Source: Firm-04 sp045596625 (GTDB lineage: Bacteria; Bacillota; Clostridia; Oscillospirales; Ruminococcaceae). From it: DNA of 64,000 nucleotides. The notes below the pieces were generated by a model. It saw only the letters and a program-made list of their open reading frames with translations. It searched no databases and was not told where the DNA came from. Shown here piece after piece: positions 8,641 through 17,656 of this stretch (positions within the stretch are counted from its first letter, which is position 1; the number at the start of each line of letters is the position of its first letter). A program made the position numbers and the translations under genes. Location: contig JAZOCU010000054.1 in the NCBI GenBank assembly GCA_045596625.1, positions 1 to 64,000 on the forward strand, in the 5' to 3' direction.

Positions 8641-11600
8641 TCAGGATCTGTCTGCCTCCTTCAAGATCGTTTCGATTTCATCCGAGGCAAGATGATTCTT
8701 CTGCAGCAGAGCATCGACCAATGCATTGATCTTCGGCTTATTGTCAGTGATCAGCCGTACCGCCTCTGTCATCTGCTCATTGAGAATCCGATTGATCGTA
8801 GTTCTGACTTCCACAGACATCGTACCGTTTGCGGCAACGCTGCCTTTCACAACTGCCAGACCAAAGTCCTCATCCATTCCATAAGTACAGACGATCTGCT
8901 GCGCTGTTGCTGTTGCCGAAGCCAGATCACCGCTGGCACCGGTAGAAATACCATCCCGTTCCCCATAATAGGCGATTTCTGCTGCTCTGCCGCCCAACGA
9001 GGTGCGGATACGGGCCAAAAGCTCATCCTTGGTATAAATGGCCTTTCCTTCCTGTTCCGCATGCTGCATATAACCGCCATGATCGCCTCGGGCAACAATG
9101 GTCAGATAAGCAGGTGTCTCGCCGCTGTGCCAACACAGAAATGCATGACCTGCCTCATGACGTGCCACACGCTCCAATTGAGAGGCATCCCACTTCTTGG
9201 TCTCGCCGCTGTTGAAGGTTTCAAACGCCTCTTCAAGGATCGCATCGGTTACCTTGGTGCTGCCCTCACGAATGGCAGAACGCAGCGCAAGCTCCACAGC
9301 AGAATCCAATGCTGCAAGACTCATGCCGGTAGACCGCATTGCAATATTCTCGATTTGGTTTTCCGAGATCTCCAGCGCAGGATTTTTTTCGATTTTCATT
9401 TTCAAGAAACAGATCCGATCTTCACGAGCCGGCAGATCAATATAGACCCGTCTGTCAAACCGACGCATCAGTGCAGCATCAAGACTCTTGCTGCTGCCCG
9501 GATCCACCTCGAAATTGGTTGCGGCCAATACAAATACAGGTTTGGAAGGATCACTGACAAAGCCATCCATTTCCGTTAAGAACGCAGTCAGTGTCTCTTC
9601 CACACCGCCGCTTGCACTGTCATCCCCTCTGCGTTCCTTGGCAATGGCGTCGATCTCATCAATAAACAGAACAGATGGCGCATATTTACGAGCTGTTCTG
9701 AACAGCTCGTGCACCTTTTCAGAACCCTCACCCACATATTTCTTGAGGAACTGGTTGCCCTCAGCAGCGATAAAAGTAACATCGGATTCACAAGCCATTG
9801 CCTTGGCAAGCATGGTCTTTCCGGTTCCGGGAGGGCCATAGAGCAAGACACCTTTCGGTGCTTTCACTCCGGTACCCATGTACTTTTTGGGATTTTTCAG
9901 ATACTCCACGAAATACGTAAGCTCTTTCTTGGCATCCGATGCACCGATCACATCATCAAAACGCACATCGGGCTTCGAAACTGCACTGAGCACATCATGC
10001 GCATCCTCAGAATCGACCGCCACGCCCAGCTTCAGATCAAACAAACGGATCTCAGCGGTTTTACCGTCCTTTGAAACCGTTTGTGCCGTTTCAAAAGTGA
10101 CAAGCTTATTGGCTCTTGCCAGCGTCACCATACTTGCCTGCTGATACAATCCGGCAGCAATGGTGATCATCTGATCGCGGAAGGCATCCTGCTCTGCCGA
10201 TAAGGAAAGCACGCCGCGCACACCCTGCCGCATAAAGGATTCCTTTTCTTCCTCGATCAGGGCAGAATTCTGCTGTTCCAACAAGAATACCGGCAGTTCT
10301 TTATGCTGTACGCACAGGAACTTGAAAAAGTCTCGTGCCGGAGAATCTACGTCTTCTGTATTCAAAGCCGATGATGCGGCTGTGCCGAATTTCATATCCA
10401 GCATAACAAAATCGATCTGCTGTGCCTTGATCAGCTCAATGGCATCGGCGGCATTCTGCACGCCGATATACGTAAGAGAGGGTGCTTTCTTCTGACATAC
10501 CGCAACCGTTTCTTCTGCTGCCAGCACCAACGCCTTGATCTTTTCGCTGCTTTCAAACAAAGCACGGATCTCCGGCTTTGCATTGCTCAGCTCCACTCCG
10601 ATACGGATCGTTTCGATCTGCTGAATTTCGGTTTCTGCCTTTTCGGATGCGATCAGCCGCAGCAGTTCATAGATCTCATCATTGAAAAACGACTCTGCTC
10701 TGCCGCGGATAGTACGGGCATCCGCAGCACTGCCCTCGGAAAAGAGCAATGCAGTATAGACCGCATCGTCGATTTCCAGACGGATTCCGGTTTCCTCGGT
10801 AAAGTTGTCGGCATTGCGCTTGATCTCATTGGCTGCGATCATACACAGATTATGGGCACTGATGTGATTGAACATCGTCACATTGCCGGAAGCAAAACGA
10901 GAACAAAGTGCACCGGGGAAATACGGCGCGCCGGTTTCCGGATTTTTATCTTTCTCAAGCGCCTTGATAATCACCTTGCGGGATACACCGGAAAAATCAC
11001 CGCTTTCACTATCGGAATAAAGCTGCTTGCCGGCATTGGTGGTCAGAATAATGATGGTATTGGTAAAAGAGACCTCTTTATCGGTATAATTATCCCGCAG
11101 TCTGCCGGCATCCAGCATTTGCAAAAACAGATGGATCACAGTCATATGCGCCTTTTCGATCTCATCGAACAACAGCACACAGCTTGGGTTATCCTCGACA
11201 AAGCTGGTCACATTACCTGCCTTACCGTTTTTATATACCTTATCCGATCCGCAAAACTCAATGTTGGCTTCCTTATCAGCATATTCGCTCATGTCAAAGC
11301 GCATGAAGGGCAGCTTGAGTGCCGCTGCTGCCTGCTCTGCCAAAAAGGTTTTACCCACTCCGGGAGGTCCCGCAAACAAAAATGTGGCACGAGGTCTTTT
11401 TCTGGCATGATCGATCATGGAAAGCAGACTTGCCTGAAAATAGCCTGTGGTAAATACATTGATGGCATGATCCTGACCGTAGATCGTCTTTTGCAACTCG
11501 GTTCTTACTCGTTTTACGTCAGCGATCAAGGCAGCGATTTTTGCCTTTCCTTCTTCGGGATTTGCCTGATGCTTCTCTTCCGGGATATCTTGTTTTGCTG

Positions 11601-12114
11601 TGCATCTCTCAGCAGCATTCTTTTTCATCAGCCTTGAAATCATATCGGCTGTTTGGGATGTGGACTGCTCGGAAGAAGATGTTGCGGGTGCAGCAGAATG
11701 TACCGATTTACTTTCCAAAATCTTTTTAAGCGTTTCACTGGGATCTGCCGCAATGCATTGCAGTAAAACAGATGCAGTGATCTCATTCTTCTGCTCCTTC
11801 TCCGCCTTAGACCGTGCCTCTTGGTATTTTTTTGTCATATAAAGCGCATCTGCCAATGTACCGGATGCTCTCGCAGCACCGATATAAGCAAGCAGCTTTG
11901 TTCTGAGCTGCAAAAGATCTGCATATGTCGTTTGCAGAATCGAACGCATTTCTTCAAATTCCGTACCGTTCGCCAGCTCTCCGCCATCCTGCACCAGATT
12001 AATGGCAGCTACCAGAAAACGCTCCGCAGTAAATGCACCGGCCTGCATCCCTTCCAGCGTTTTGGATTTATGGATCAGTTCCATTAAAAACTTACTGTCT
12101 TTGATCTCCTTCAT
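8641..12114 (-). CDS. Clp-like AAA+ / receiver-like / FtsH AAA+-M41 protease fusion
   Basis: 1157 aa, no membrane segment. Order: Clp N-like helical repeats (about 5-135); a low-complexity linker (138-190); a first AAA+ module of the ClpA/ClpB D2 type (about 195-505) with Walker A GPPGVGKT (249-256), Walker B LLFDEIEKAH (314-323) and an ARTIR motif; a receiver-like alpha/beta domain (about 526-660) with VMLD (Asp about 573) at the usual phosphorylation position; an FtsH-type AAA+ (about 715-960) with GPPGTGKT (760-767), VLFIDEIDA (815-823) and RRFDRRV; and an M41 peptidase (about 975-1150) with HEAGH (986-990) and Asp1063 in SGDLASAT as likely third zinc ligand. Normal FtsH has two N-terminal membrane helices, absent here, so this should be a soluble proteolytic machine. 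The start at 12114 has AAGGAGATG upstream and a consensus promoter. The two unfoldase modules on one chain with a protease are highly unusual. Confidence 0.9.
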   Translation of the reverse strand: MKEIKDSKFLMELIHKSKTLEGMQAGAFTAERFLVAAINLVQDGGELANGTEFEEMRSILQTTYADLLQLRTKLLAYIGAARASGTLADALYMTKKYQEARSKAEKEQKNEITASVLLQCIAADPSETLKKILESKSVHSAAPATSSSEQSTSQTADMISRLMKKNAAERCTAKQDIPEEKHQANPEEGKAKIAALIADVKRVRTELQKTIYGQDHAINVFTTGYFQASLLSMIDHARKRPRATFLFAGPPGVGKTFLAEQAAAALKLPFMRFDMSEYADKEANIEFCGSDKVYKNGKAGNVTSFVEDNPSCVLLFDEIEKAHMTVIHLFLQMLDAGRLRDNYTDKEVSFTNTIIILTTNAGKQLYSDSESGDFSGVSRKVIIKALEKDKNPETGAPYFPGALCSRFASGNVTMFNHISAHNLCMIAANEIKRNADNFTEETGIRLEIDDAVYTALLFSEGSAADARTIRGRAESFFNDEIYELLRLIASEKAETEIQQIETIRIGVELSNAKPEIRALFESSEKIKALVLAAEETVAVCQKKAPSLTYIGVQNAADAIELIKAQQIDFVMLDMKFGTAASSALNTEDVDSPARDFFKFLCVQHKELPVFLLEQQNSALIEEEKESFMRQGVRGVLSLSAEQDAFRDQMITIAAGLYQQASMVTLARANKLVTFETAQTVSKDGKTAEIRLFDLKLGVAVDSEDAHDVLSAVSKPDVRFDDVIGASDAKKELTYFVEYLKNPKKYMGTGVKAPKGVLLYGPPGTGKTMLAKAMACESDVTFIAAEGNQFLKKYVGEGSEKVHELFRTARKYAPSVLFIDEIDAIAKERRGDDSASGGVEETLTAFLTEMDGFVSDPSKPVFVLAATNFEVDPGSSKSLDAALMRRFDRRVYIDLPAREDRICFLKMKIEKNPALEISENQIENIAMRSTGMSLAALDSAVELALRSAIREGSTKVTDAILEEAFETFNSGETKKWDASQLERVARHEAGHAFLCWHSGETPAYLTIVARGDHGGYMQHAEQEGKAIYTKDELLARIRTSLGGRAAEIAYYGERDGISTGASGDLASATATAQQIVCTYGMDEDFGLAVVKGSVAANGTMSVEVRTTINRILNEQMTEAVRLITDNKPKINALVDALLQKNHLASDEIETILKEADRS

Positions 12115-12204
12115 ATTACATCTCCTTGTACTGAATACAAATTGATTCGCAGCAGATTTCAACACACAAATCACTGAAACCATTGCTGCGAACATGCTGT
12201 TTCT

Positions 12205-12233
12205 ATTATACTTCTCTTGACGAATCTTGTCAA
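12205..12233 (-). promoter_or_regulatory. consensus promoter of the Clp-FtsH fusion/RyR unit
   Basis: On the minus strand TTGACA (12233-12228), 17-base spacer, TATAAT (12210-12205): exact sigma-A consensus. It supports the start at 12114 and excludes longer N-termini. Confidence 0.85.
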
Positions 12234-12477
12234 TAGTACAAACGATCAAGCATATGCCGCAGCCGTCTGAACACAAATACAGCACTGTATCGACCAATAA
12301 AAAGACGCAATTTCCCGATATCAAATTGTCTGCACACCACTCGCACTTGCATTTGTTGCAGATGCTCCTATTGCTCATGTTCCTTCTGTGTTTTCATTCT
12401 TGCAGTGTTTTACTCTGAGCAACACGAAGCCTATATACCACAGTATGCAATTTCAATAAAATAATTTCAACAATTGC
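12234..12477. other. intergenic stretch between divergent promoters
   Basis: About 240 bases lie between the promoter of the protease fusion and that of the GH9 gene. Short open frames exist on both strands but none has a ribosome site or recognisable protein; I see no stable RNA fold. Confidence 0.5.
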
Positions 12478-12505
12478 TTGATTTTTTCTTGTTTTGTGGT
12501 ATAAT
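12478..12505 (+). promoter_or_regulatory. promoter of the GH9 cellulase
   Basis: TTGATT (12478-12483), 16-base spacer, TATAAT (12500-12505). The leader to the ATG is about 70 bases. Confidence 0.7.
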
Positions 12506-12580
12506 AATGATGTAGAAAGCAGGATCGGAATATAGATATTCTGATTTGCACATCAAGATCATCATATAAGGAGAAGTATT

Positions 12581-15106
12581 ATGAAAAGCAAGATATGTCA
12601 GCGCATGCTTTCATTGGCAATCAGCGTTATGCTTTGGAGCACTGTCACATCCGGCGCTGCTGTCCATGCCGTCAATGTCGAAGAAACATCCGGAATCCAA
12701 CTGCAAACGATCCTAATCGACAACGATGGCAAGAATCTCTGGACGACCGAAAGCTGGGGCGGTGCAAACATCCTGCCCAACACAAGCTGGGCAACCTCCA
12801 ATATCCACGATTACTACGAAAACGGCGTGCTGACCTATGAAGTCAAAAGCAATGCCGATGCTGCTCTCAGTTATCGCATTGGTCTGTCATCCCAATCCCA
12901 CGGAGAAAATGTCACGATCTACTGGACAGACATCGATGCCTACAAGAACATGACTGCCGGTACCAACTGGACATCCTGTTCTTTGCCGATCAAAGATCTG
13001 GTGGATGCCTTCCCCGATGCCGGCTTTGATATCAATAATCTATGGAAAATTGCAGTAAGCGCCGTAAAAAGCGGTGAAACCATTTCCTTCCGCAATGTAA
13101 AAATCAGCTCCCCCGATGATGAGCGGCAATATCCGTTCATCAAGGTCAATCAGGTCGGCTACTCCTGCAACGGGCGCAAGACCGCACGGATCAGTTATTT
13201 TGCGAAATTCGGCTCGCTGAACGGCAAAACATGGCAGATCGTTAATACACAGACCGGTGAAATTGCAGCAAGCGGTACTTTATCCGACGCCGAACAAAAC
13301 GATCACCTTTCCGGTGAATCGGTACATATCATTGAATTCGATGCCGTCACACAGCCCGGCACCTATATGATTCGTGTACCCGATGCAAATCTGGATGCCT
13401 CGGTTCGTTCTCCACGTGATATCGAGGAGGATCTGCAGACCGATACGCTTACCTCCGTATCCTTCCGCATCGGGAACGACATCTATGATGATCTGCTCAA
13501 TGATATGGTAAAATACTACTATTACCAGCGGCAGGGCATTGATCTGGAAGAGAAGTATGCAGGTGACTTCGCCCGACAGAATCTGCATCCGAATGATATT
13601 GCCGTAAAGCGATGGTCTGATCGGGAGAATCCGAACGCAGAAACATTTGATATATCACAGGGCTGGTATGATGCAGGCGATTATGGAAAATACACCTCTC
13701 CTGCAGCAACTTCAATCGAAAATCTTCTGCTCGCCTATGAGCTGTATCCCAATGTATTCAACGCAATGGCACTTTCGATTCCCGAAACAGATCCCTCCAA
13801 TCCTGCTTATGTCAATGCACCCGGCATCCTCAGCGAGATCAAATGGGAACTGGATATGCTGCTCAAGCTGGAGCATTCAGACAAGGATGGATCCTTTTAT
13901 GTCGCTGCCAATTATAAGGACGGCGTAATTTATCTGGAAGATACGCTTTACAGCACCTCTGATCATCATTCCGGTGCCGATCAGACCGATCTGCGCTCAC
14001 ATCTCGCAACTTCGGACATGGCTGCAATGCTTGCCCACGCCTATCTGATCTATCGTGATGTTCCGGCATATGCAGCATTTGCAGAGCAATGTCTCACCAC
14101 CTCGATCCGTGCATGGAACTGGATCAATGATCCGCAGAATCCGCAGCATCCGTCGATCGGCGCTGCAAACCGCACCTATACCTATACCCAAGAGGAGCTT
14201 GACCGCAGTATGTTCTGGGCAGCCGGTGCATTGTATCGTGCCGTTGCCGCATCCGGTAAGGATGCCACCGCTTATGAGAACTATCTCATTGCCAACTGCG
14301 AAACCGAAAACAATATCAAATGCTTTACAAGCGCATCTCTCGGTTATCATTCTCACGGCAGATCGTTCCTCGGCTATTTCCATTATCTTTATCATAATGA
14401 GAATGCCGCCGGTCAGATCAAAGAGATCTTTGCAAAATTTGATCCATGGCGCACACGCACCCTCAATTATGATAACTGGGGCACTGATTTCCCGGATTGG
14501 GGATACTGGTGGGGTTCCAATATGGTGATCTCACAAAGCACAATGTCGCTGTTGCTTGGCAGTATACTGACCGAAGGCGAAGATGCAATTCCCAATGCAG
14601 TGCTGCTTTCTAACGAAAACGCGTTCAACTATCTCCTTGGTGTCAATCCGATCTCGTTCAGTTATGTTTCCGGTCATGGCGAGAACAGCGTAAAGAACAT
14701 TTACAGTGCAATTTATTCCAAGGATGCAAAGCTCGATCCCTACCGCTGCCCGGATGGGTATGTGACCGAAGGTACCGATTACTACGACAATCGTCACCTT
14801 TCCAAATTCGATGGCAAATGCTATATGGACAGTGATGCGGAATGGACTACAAACGAAAACACGATCTATGGCAATGCCGCCATGATCTTTCTGACCGCTG
14901 CAATCATATCCCGTATCGAACGCACCGATATCGAAGGCGATGTCAATGCTGACGGGATCTGCAATATGGCAGATATCATCCTCCTGCAGAAGTGGCTTGT
15001 CGCTGTCCCCGGAACAACACTGGCTGACTGGAACGCCGGCGATCTTTCAAACGATCAGCGTCTTGATGCCGATGATCTCGTTATGATGATAGATATTCTG
15101 CTCTGA
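12581..15106 (+). CDS. secreted GH9 cellulase with C-terminal dockerin
   Basis: 841 aa. Order: signal peptide (1-30), a beta-sandwich carbohydrate-binding-like domain (about 38-178), an Ig-like CelD_N domain (about 185-285, starting FIKVNQVGY), the GH9 catalytic (alpha/alpha)6 barrel (about 300-775) and a dockerin (784-841, loops DVNADGICNMADI and DLSNDQRLDADDL). The catalytic DAGDYGKY (364-371) carries the two Asp of the family, and NENTIYGNA near 758-766 holds the general acid Glu (about 759). It is an endo- or processive beta-1,4-glucanase attached to a cellulosome. AAGGAGAAG precedes the ATG. It is a single-gene unit between its own promoter and a strong terminator. The N-terminal domain resembles CBM4-type modules, but I cannot fix its family. 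Confidence 0.93.
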   Translation: MKSKICQRMLSLAISVMLWSTVTSGAAVHAVNVEETSGIQLQTILIDNDGKNLWTTESWGGANILPNTSWATSNIHDYYENGVLTYEVKSNADAALSYRIGLSSQSHGENVTIYWTDIDAYKNMTAGTNWTSCSLPIKDLVDAFPDAGFDINNLWKIAVSAVKSGETISFRNVKISSPDDERQYPFIKVNQVGYSCNGRKTARISYFAKFGSLNGKTWQIVNTQTGEIAASGTLSDAEQNDHLSGESVHIIEFDAVTQPGTYMIRVPDANLDASVRSPRDIEEDLQTDTLTSVSFRIGNDIYDDLLNDMVKYYYYQRQGIDLEEKYAGDFARQNLHPNDIAVKRWSDRENPNAETFDISQGWYDAGDYGKYTSPAATSIENLLLAYELYPNVFNAMALSIPETDPSNPAYVNAPGILSEIKWELDMLLKLEHSDKDGSFYVAANYKDGVIYLEDTLYSTSDHHSGADQTDLRSHLATSDMAAMLAHAYLIYRDVPAYAAFAEQCLTTSIRAWNWINDPQNPQHPSIGAANRTYTYTQEELDRSMFWAAGALYRAVAASGKDATAYENYLIANCETENNIKCFTSASLGYHSHGRSFLGYFHYLYHNENAAGQIKEIFAKFDPWRTRTLNYDNWGTDFPDWGYWWGSNMVISQSTMSLLLGSILTEGEDAIPNAVLLSNENAFNYLLGVNPISFSYVSGHGENSVKNIYSAIYSKDAKLDPYRCPDGYVTEGTDYYDNRHLSKFDGKCYMDSDAEWTTNENTIYGNAAMIFLTAAIISRIERTDIEGDVNADGICNMADIILLQKWLVAVPGTTLADWNAGDLSNDQRLDADDLVMMIDILL

Positions 15107-15113
15107 TAAAACG

Positions 15114-15151
15114 ATCAAAACCACCTGTTTTGCAGGTGGTTTTGATTTTTT
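15114..15151. terminator. terminator after the GH9 gene
   Basis: ATCAAAACCACCTG (15114-15127) pairs with CAGGTGGTTTTGAT (15133-15146), followed by TTTTTATAT on the plus strand. The convergent cotJC gene ends at 15159 and may use it too. Confidence 0.85.
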
Positions 15152-15158
15152 ATATCGG

Positions 15159-15803
15159 CTATTTTTCTTTGCGTCTCTGATGCTTCCAGCATTCGTGATC
15201 GAAAGATGGATTGAACGCATACGGATTCTTAGGCCAGGGGGAAGAAGCGGCAAGCTTATCCTGCAGCAGCCGCATACCCTCGCCGAAGCGCTGATAGTGC
15301 ACGATCTCCCGAGCACGCAAGAAACGAATGACATCCCGTACATCCGGATCATCTGCAAGACGAAGAATATTGTCATAAGTCTTGCGTGCTTTCTGCTCCG
15401 CACCCAGATCCTCATGCAGATCTGCAATGGCATCACCGGTTGATTGGAATGTTTCAGCCGAAAATGGAACACCGGTCGCCGCCACCGGATAAATACCCGT
15501 AGTATGATCTACGAAATAAGGCGCAAAACCCTGCGCCTCAAGCTGATCCGGCGTCAAACCCTTTGTAAGCTGATAGACCAGTGCCGATACAATCTCCATA
15601 TGAGAAAGTTCTTCCGTTCCGATATCAGTCAAAAGACCCGAAAGCTCTCGCAGCGGCATAGTATACCGCTGATTCAGATACCGCATGGACGCACCCAATT
15701 CACCATCAGGACCACCAAGCTGCGTAATCACCATTTTAGCAAGCTTGGCATTCGGCTGCTTGATTTTTACAGGATATTGCAATGCTTTCTGATATTGCCA
15801 CAT
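15159..15803 (-). CDS. cotJC: CotJC, manganese catalase family protein
   Basis: 214 aa with the four-helix bundle pattern of manganese catalases and spore-coat CotJC: ELGASMRYL, GTEELSHMEIV (Glu and His metal ligands), DLHEDLGAEQKAR and REIVHYQRFGE (second ligand set). It disproportionates hydrogen peroxide with a dimanganese centre; in Bacillus it is a component of the inner spore coat. It abuts cotJB directly, with AAGGGGG inside the end of that gene as ribosome site, and is the last gene of cotJABC. Ruminococci of this type are not usually considered spore formers, so the set may serve oxidative defence or be a remnant of sporulation. Confidence 0.93.
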   Translation of the reverse strand: MWQYQKALQYPVKIKQPNAKLAKMVITQLGGPDGELGASMRYLNQRYTMPLRELSGLLTDIGTEELSHMEIVSALVYQLTKGLTPDQLEAQGFAPYFVDHTTGIYPVAATGVPFSAETFQSTGDAIADLHEDLGAEQKARKTYDNILRLADDPDVRDVIRFLRAREIVHYQRFGEGMRLLQDKLAASSPWPKNPYAFNPSFDHECWKHQRRKEK

Positions 15804-16100
15804 TCAGTCGTCCCCCTTTTCCCACGGCCATGGCGTTGATACCCATGCGCTCCACTCTGTACGATCACAGATCTGTTCTTGAAACTGGATGCCAAAACGC
15901 TCCTTATAAGCCGCCAAAGCCTGCTTCCAGCGCTGCTGTGCATCCAGATAATACCGATGCGCATTCACATCTTCCGGATGCGTATCCAGATATAGTGCAA
16001 GATCCCGCATGGTAAACTGTAATTGCTGAATCCAAAGCTTCAGCTCATCCCTTCCCATTGCATCCATGGGACGCTGCATATTGCGCATCATATCCGACAC
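15804..16100 (-). CDS. cotJB: CotJB spore coat protein
   Basis: 98 aa with the CotJB pattern: an N-terminal amphipathic helix region (LKLWIQQLQFTMRDLALYLDTHPED) and a Trp/Pro-rich end (WSAWVSTPWPWE). No known enzymatic function; it associates with CotJA and CotJC in spore coats. It overlaps cotJA by 56 bases upstream and touches cotJC downstream, so the three are translated from one transcript. Confidence 0.9.
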   Translation of the reverse strand: MSDMMRNMQRPMDAMGRDELKLWIQQLQFTMRDLALYLDTHPEDVNAHRYYLDAQQRWKQALAAYKERFGIQFQEQICDRTEWSAWVSTPWPWEKGDD

Positions 16101-16287
16101 CTCCCTTTGCCATCATAAACGGTTGAATCAACGACGGAAATACGGTTCCTGCAGCCAATGCTGTTTCCTCGGGAAGCGGCTGCTCCCATTGCTGAAACGG
16201 CGTATAGCTCATTGCCAGCACGATCAGATCGGGGAAAATCGGCATCATACCGCCGAAATAATCGTCCTTATCGGGCATTCTCTGCAT
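16045..16287 (-). CDS. cotJA: CotJA spore coat associated protein
   Basis: 80 aa, with the characteristic Pro-rich start and the LAMSYTPFQQWEQPLPEETALAAGTVFPSL segment (about residues 24-53) typical of CotJA. GAAAGGAG precedes the ATG at 16287. First gene of cotJABC, divergent from the DUF1292 gene. The identification rests on this conserved segment and on gene order. Confidence 0.88.
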   Translation of the reverse strand: MQRMPDKDDYFGGMMPIFPDLIVLAMSYTPFQQWEQPLPEETALAAGTVFPSLIQPFMMAKGGVGYDAQYAASHGCNGKG

Positions 16288-16413
16288 ATCATCGGCTCCT
16301 TTCTGATTTCAAATCACAGCGCCGCATTGTTTTGCTGCGCATTATCAATATATGCAGCGCTGCCCTTTTTCGACACTTTTCGCAGCCGCCGATCGGGAAT
16401 TCTCCCCGCCAGC

Positions 16414-16443
16414 TTGACATATCTGCGCTGTGCGTGGTATAAT
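16414..16443 (+). promoter_or_regulatory. promoter of the DUF1292 gene
   Basis: TTGACA (16414-16419), 18-base spacer, TATAAT (16438-16443). Confidence 0.8.
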
Positions 16444-16480
16444 ACCTCTATCAAAATCACGAAAAGGATGTGGATTGTTT

Positions 16481-16780
16481 ATGAGCAAGGAACAGATGAC
16501 ACCTGATCAAGAGCAACTGGATGATGATCTGGTGATTCTCGAGGACGAAAACGGTGACGAGGTGCGGTTCACTTTTCTTCAGATCGTGAAAACAGACGGC
16601 AAATCCTATGCCGTTTTACTGCCCGTTGATGATGAAGAAGGCGGCGTTGTCATTGTGGAAATCATTGATTTGGGATTGGATTCCGAGCATTATGATGCTG
16701 TAACCGATGATGCACTGCTCACTCGGATCTTTGATCAGTTCCGTACCGAATACGCCGATCTCTACTCCTTTGAAGACTGA
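16481..16780 (+). CDS. DUF1292 domain protein
   Basis: 99-aa acidic protein matching the DUF1292 pattern seen next to RNase-related and cell-division genes in Firmicutes: LEDENGDEVRFTFLQIV, SYAVLLPVDDEE and an Asp/Glu-rich end. Function unknown. I use ATG 16481 (AAAAGGATG upstream, promoter correctly spaced); an in-frame ATG at 16430 lies inside the promoter. The next gene (YihY family) overlaps its 3' part in another frame, which suggests translational coupling. Confidence 0.8.
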   Translation: MSKEQMTPDQEQLDDDLVILEDENGDEVRFTFLQIVKTDGKSYAVLLPVDDEEGGVVIVEIIDLGLDSEHYDAVTDDALLTRIFDQFRTEYADLYSFED

Positions 16781-17654
16781 CTCCGATTCACAGCGAACAG
16801 CCGCCCTGCCAGCCTTTTTTCGCACCATTGGCTGTGCATGGCGGTTTTTTATCGGCTGTACCAGAACCTTCGCTGCGCATCATCTCTCTGCATATGCAGC
16901 ACAGGCAACCTTTTATCTGCTGCTGGCAATTTTCCCCTTTACCATGCTCACCTGTCTGTTGAGCCGACTGCTTCCCATTGCACCGCAGACGCTTCAGGAT
17001 ACACTTTCTGCATTGCTGCCCGAATCCTTTCGGCCGCTGATCACAGCACTGATCGAAGGCTATTACAACGAGAATATGAATACAGCACAGATCTGGCTGG
17101 TTGTCTTTCTGATCTGGACCTCGGCGCGATTGATCCTTTGCTTAATGAATGCCTTCAACACCATTTACAATATTAAGGAAACCCGCAGTCAAATGGTATT
17201 AAGACTGATCGGATGCCTGTATACCGTTGCACTTTGCGTTCTTTTATTGGCTTTGTTGGGCATGATGGCATTTGGTCGCCGTCTGATCGATGCAGCAGAG
17301 CTGCTGTTCCCGGATTTCGGATTGATGCATCTTCTGTTTTCGCTGATCCGTAATCTTGCAAGTCCTTTACTGCTGATGCTGATCTTCTGGTGTTCTTATG
17401 TGATATTGCCCAGCCATCGTCCCACTTTCCGACAAACTCTGCCCGGTGCATTTCTGAACGCTATCCTCTGGCGCGGTGCAGTTTCTGTGTATGGCCTGTT
17501 TTTGCAGCGTTCTCTGGAACGATACTCCTATGTATACGGCGGTCTGACCGGTTTGATCTTAGTGCTGGTGTGGCTCTATTTTGGTGTATATTGCTGGCTC
17601 ATCGGTGCTGAATTGAACCGCTGGCTGGCATATCGGCATCGCGCCAAAAACTAA
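16707..17654 (+). CDS. YihY/BrkB-family membrane protein
   Basis: 315 aa with six membrane helices and the family pattern: AYAAQATFYLLLAIFPF, TSARLILCLMNAFNTIY, YVYGGLTGLILVLVWLYF and GAELN near the end. The family was once called RNase BN by mistake; the likely role is a membrane transporter or structural protein of unknown substrate. The start is uncertain: ATG 16707 lies 74 bases inside the DUF1292 gene without a good ribosome site, and TTG 16770 would also fit. The conserved part begins near residue 40, so a shorter protein is possible. It follows the DUF1292 gene without a terminator. Confidence 0.85.
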   Translation: MMHCSLGSLISSVPNTPISTPLKTDSDSQRTAALPAFFRTIGCAWRFFIGCTRTFAAHHLSAYAAQATFYLLLAIFPFTMLTCLLSRLLPIAPQTLQDTLSALLPESFRPLITALIEGYYNENMNTAQIWLVVFLIWTSARLILCLMNAFNTIYNIKETRSQMVLRLIGCLYTVALCVLLLALLGMMAFGRRLIDAAELLFPDFGLMHLLFSLIRNLASPLLLMLIFWCSYVILPSHRPTFRQTLPGAFLNAILWRGAVSVYGLFLQRSLERYSYVYGGLTGLILVLVWLYFGVYCWLIGAELNRWLAYRHRAKN

Positions 17655-17656
17655 AT

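Noticed and set aside
12115..12378. 88-residue N-terminal extension of the Clp-FtsH fusion
   Set aside because: The exact consensus promoter at 12205-12233 lies inside it and AAGGAG precedes ATG 12114.
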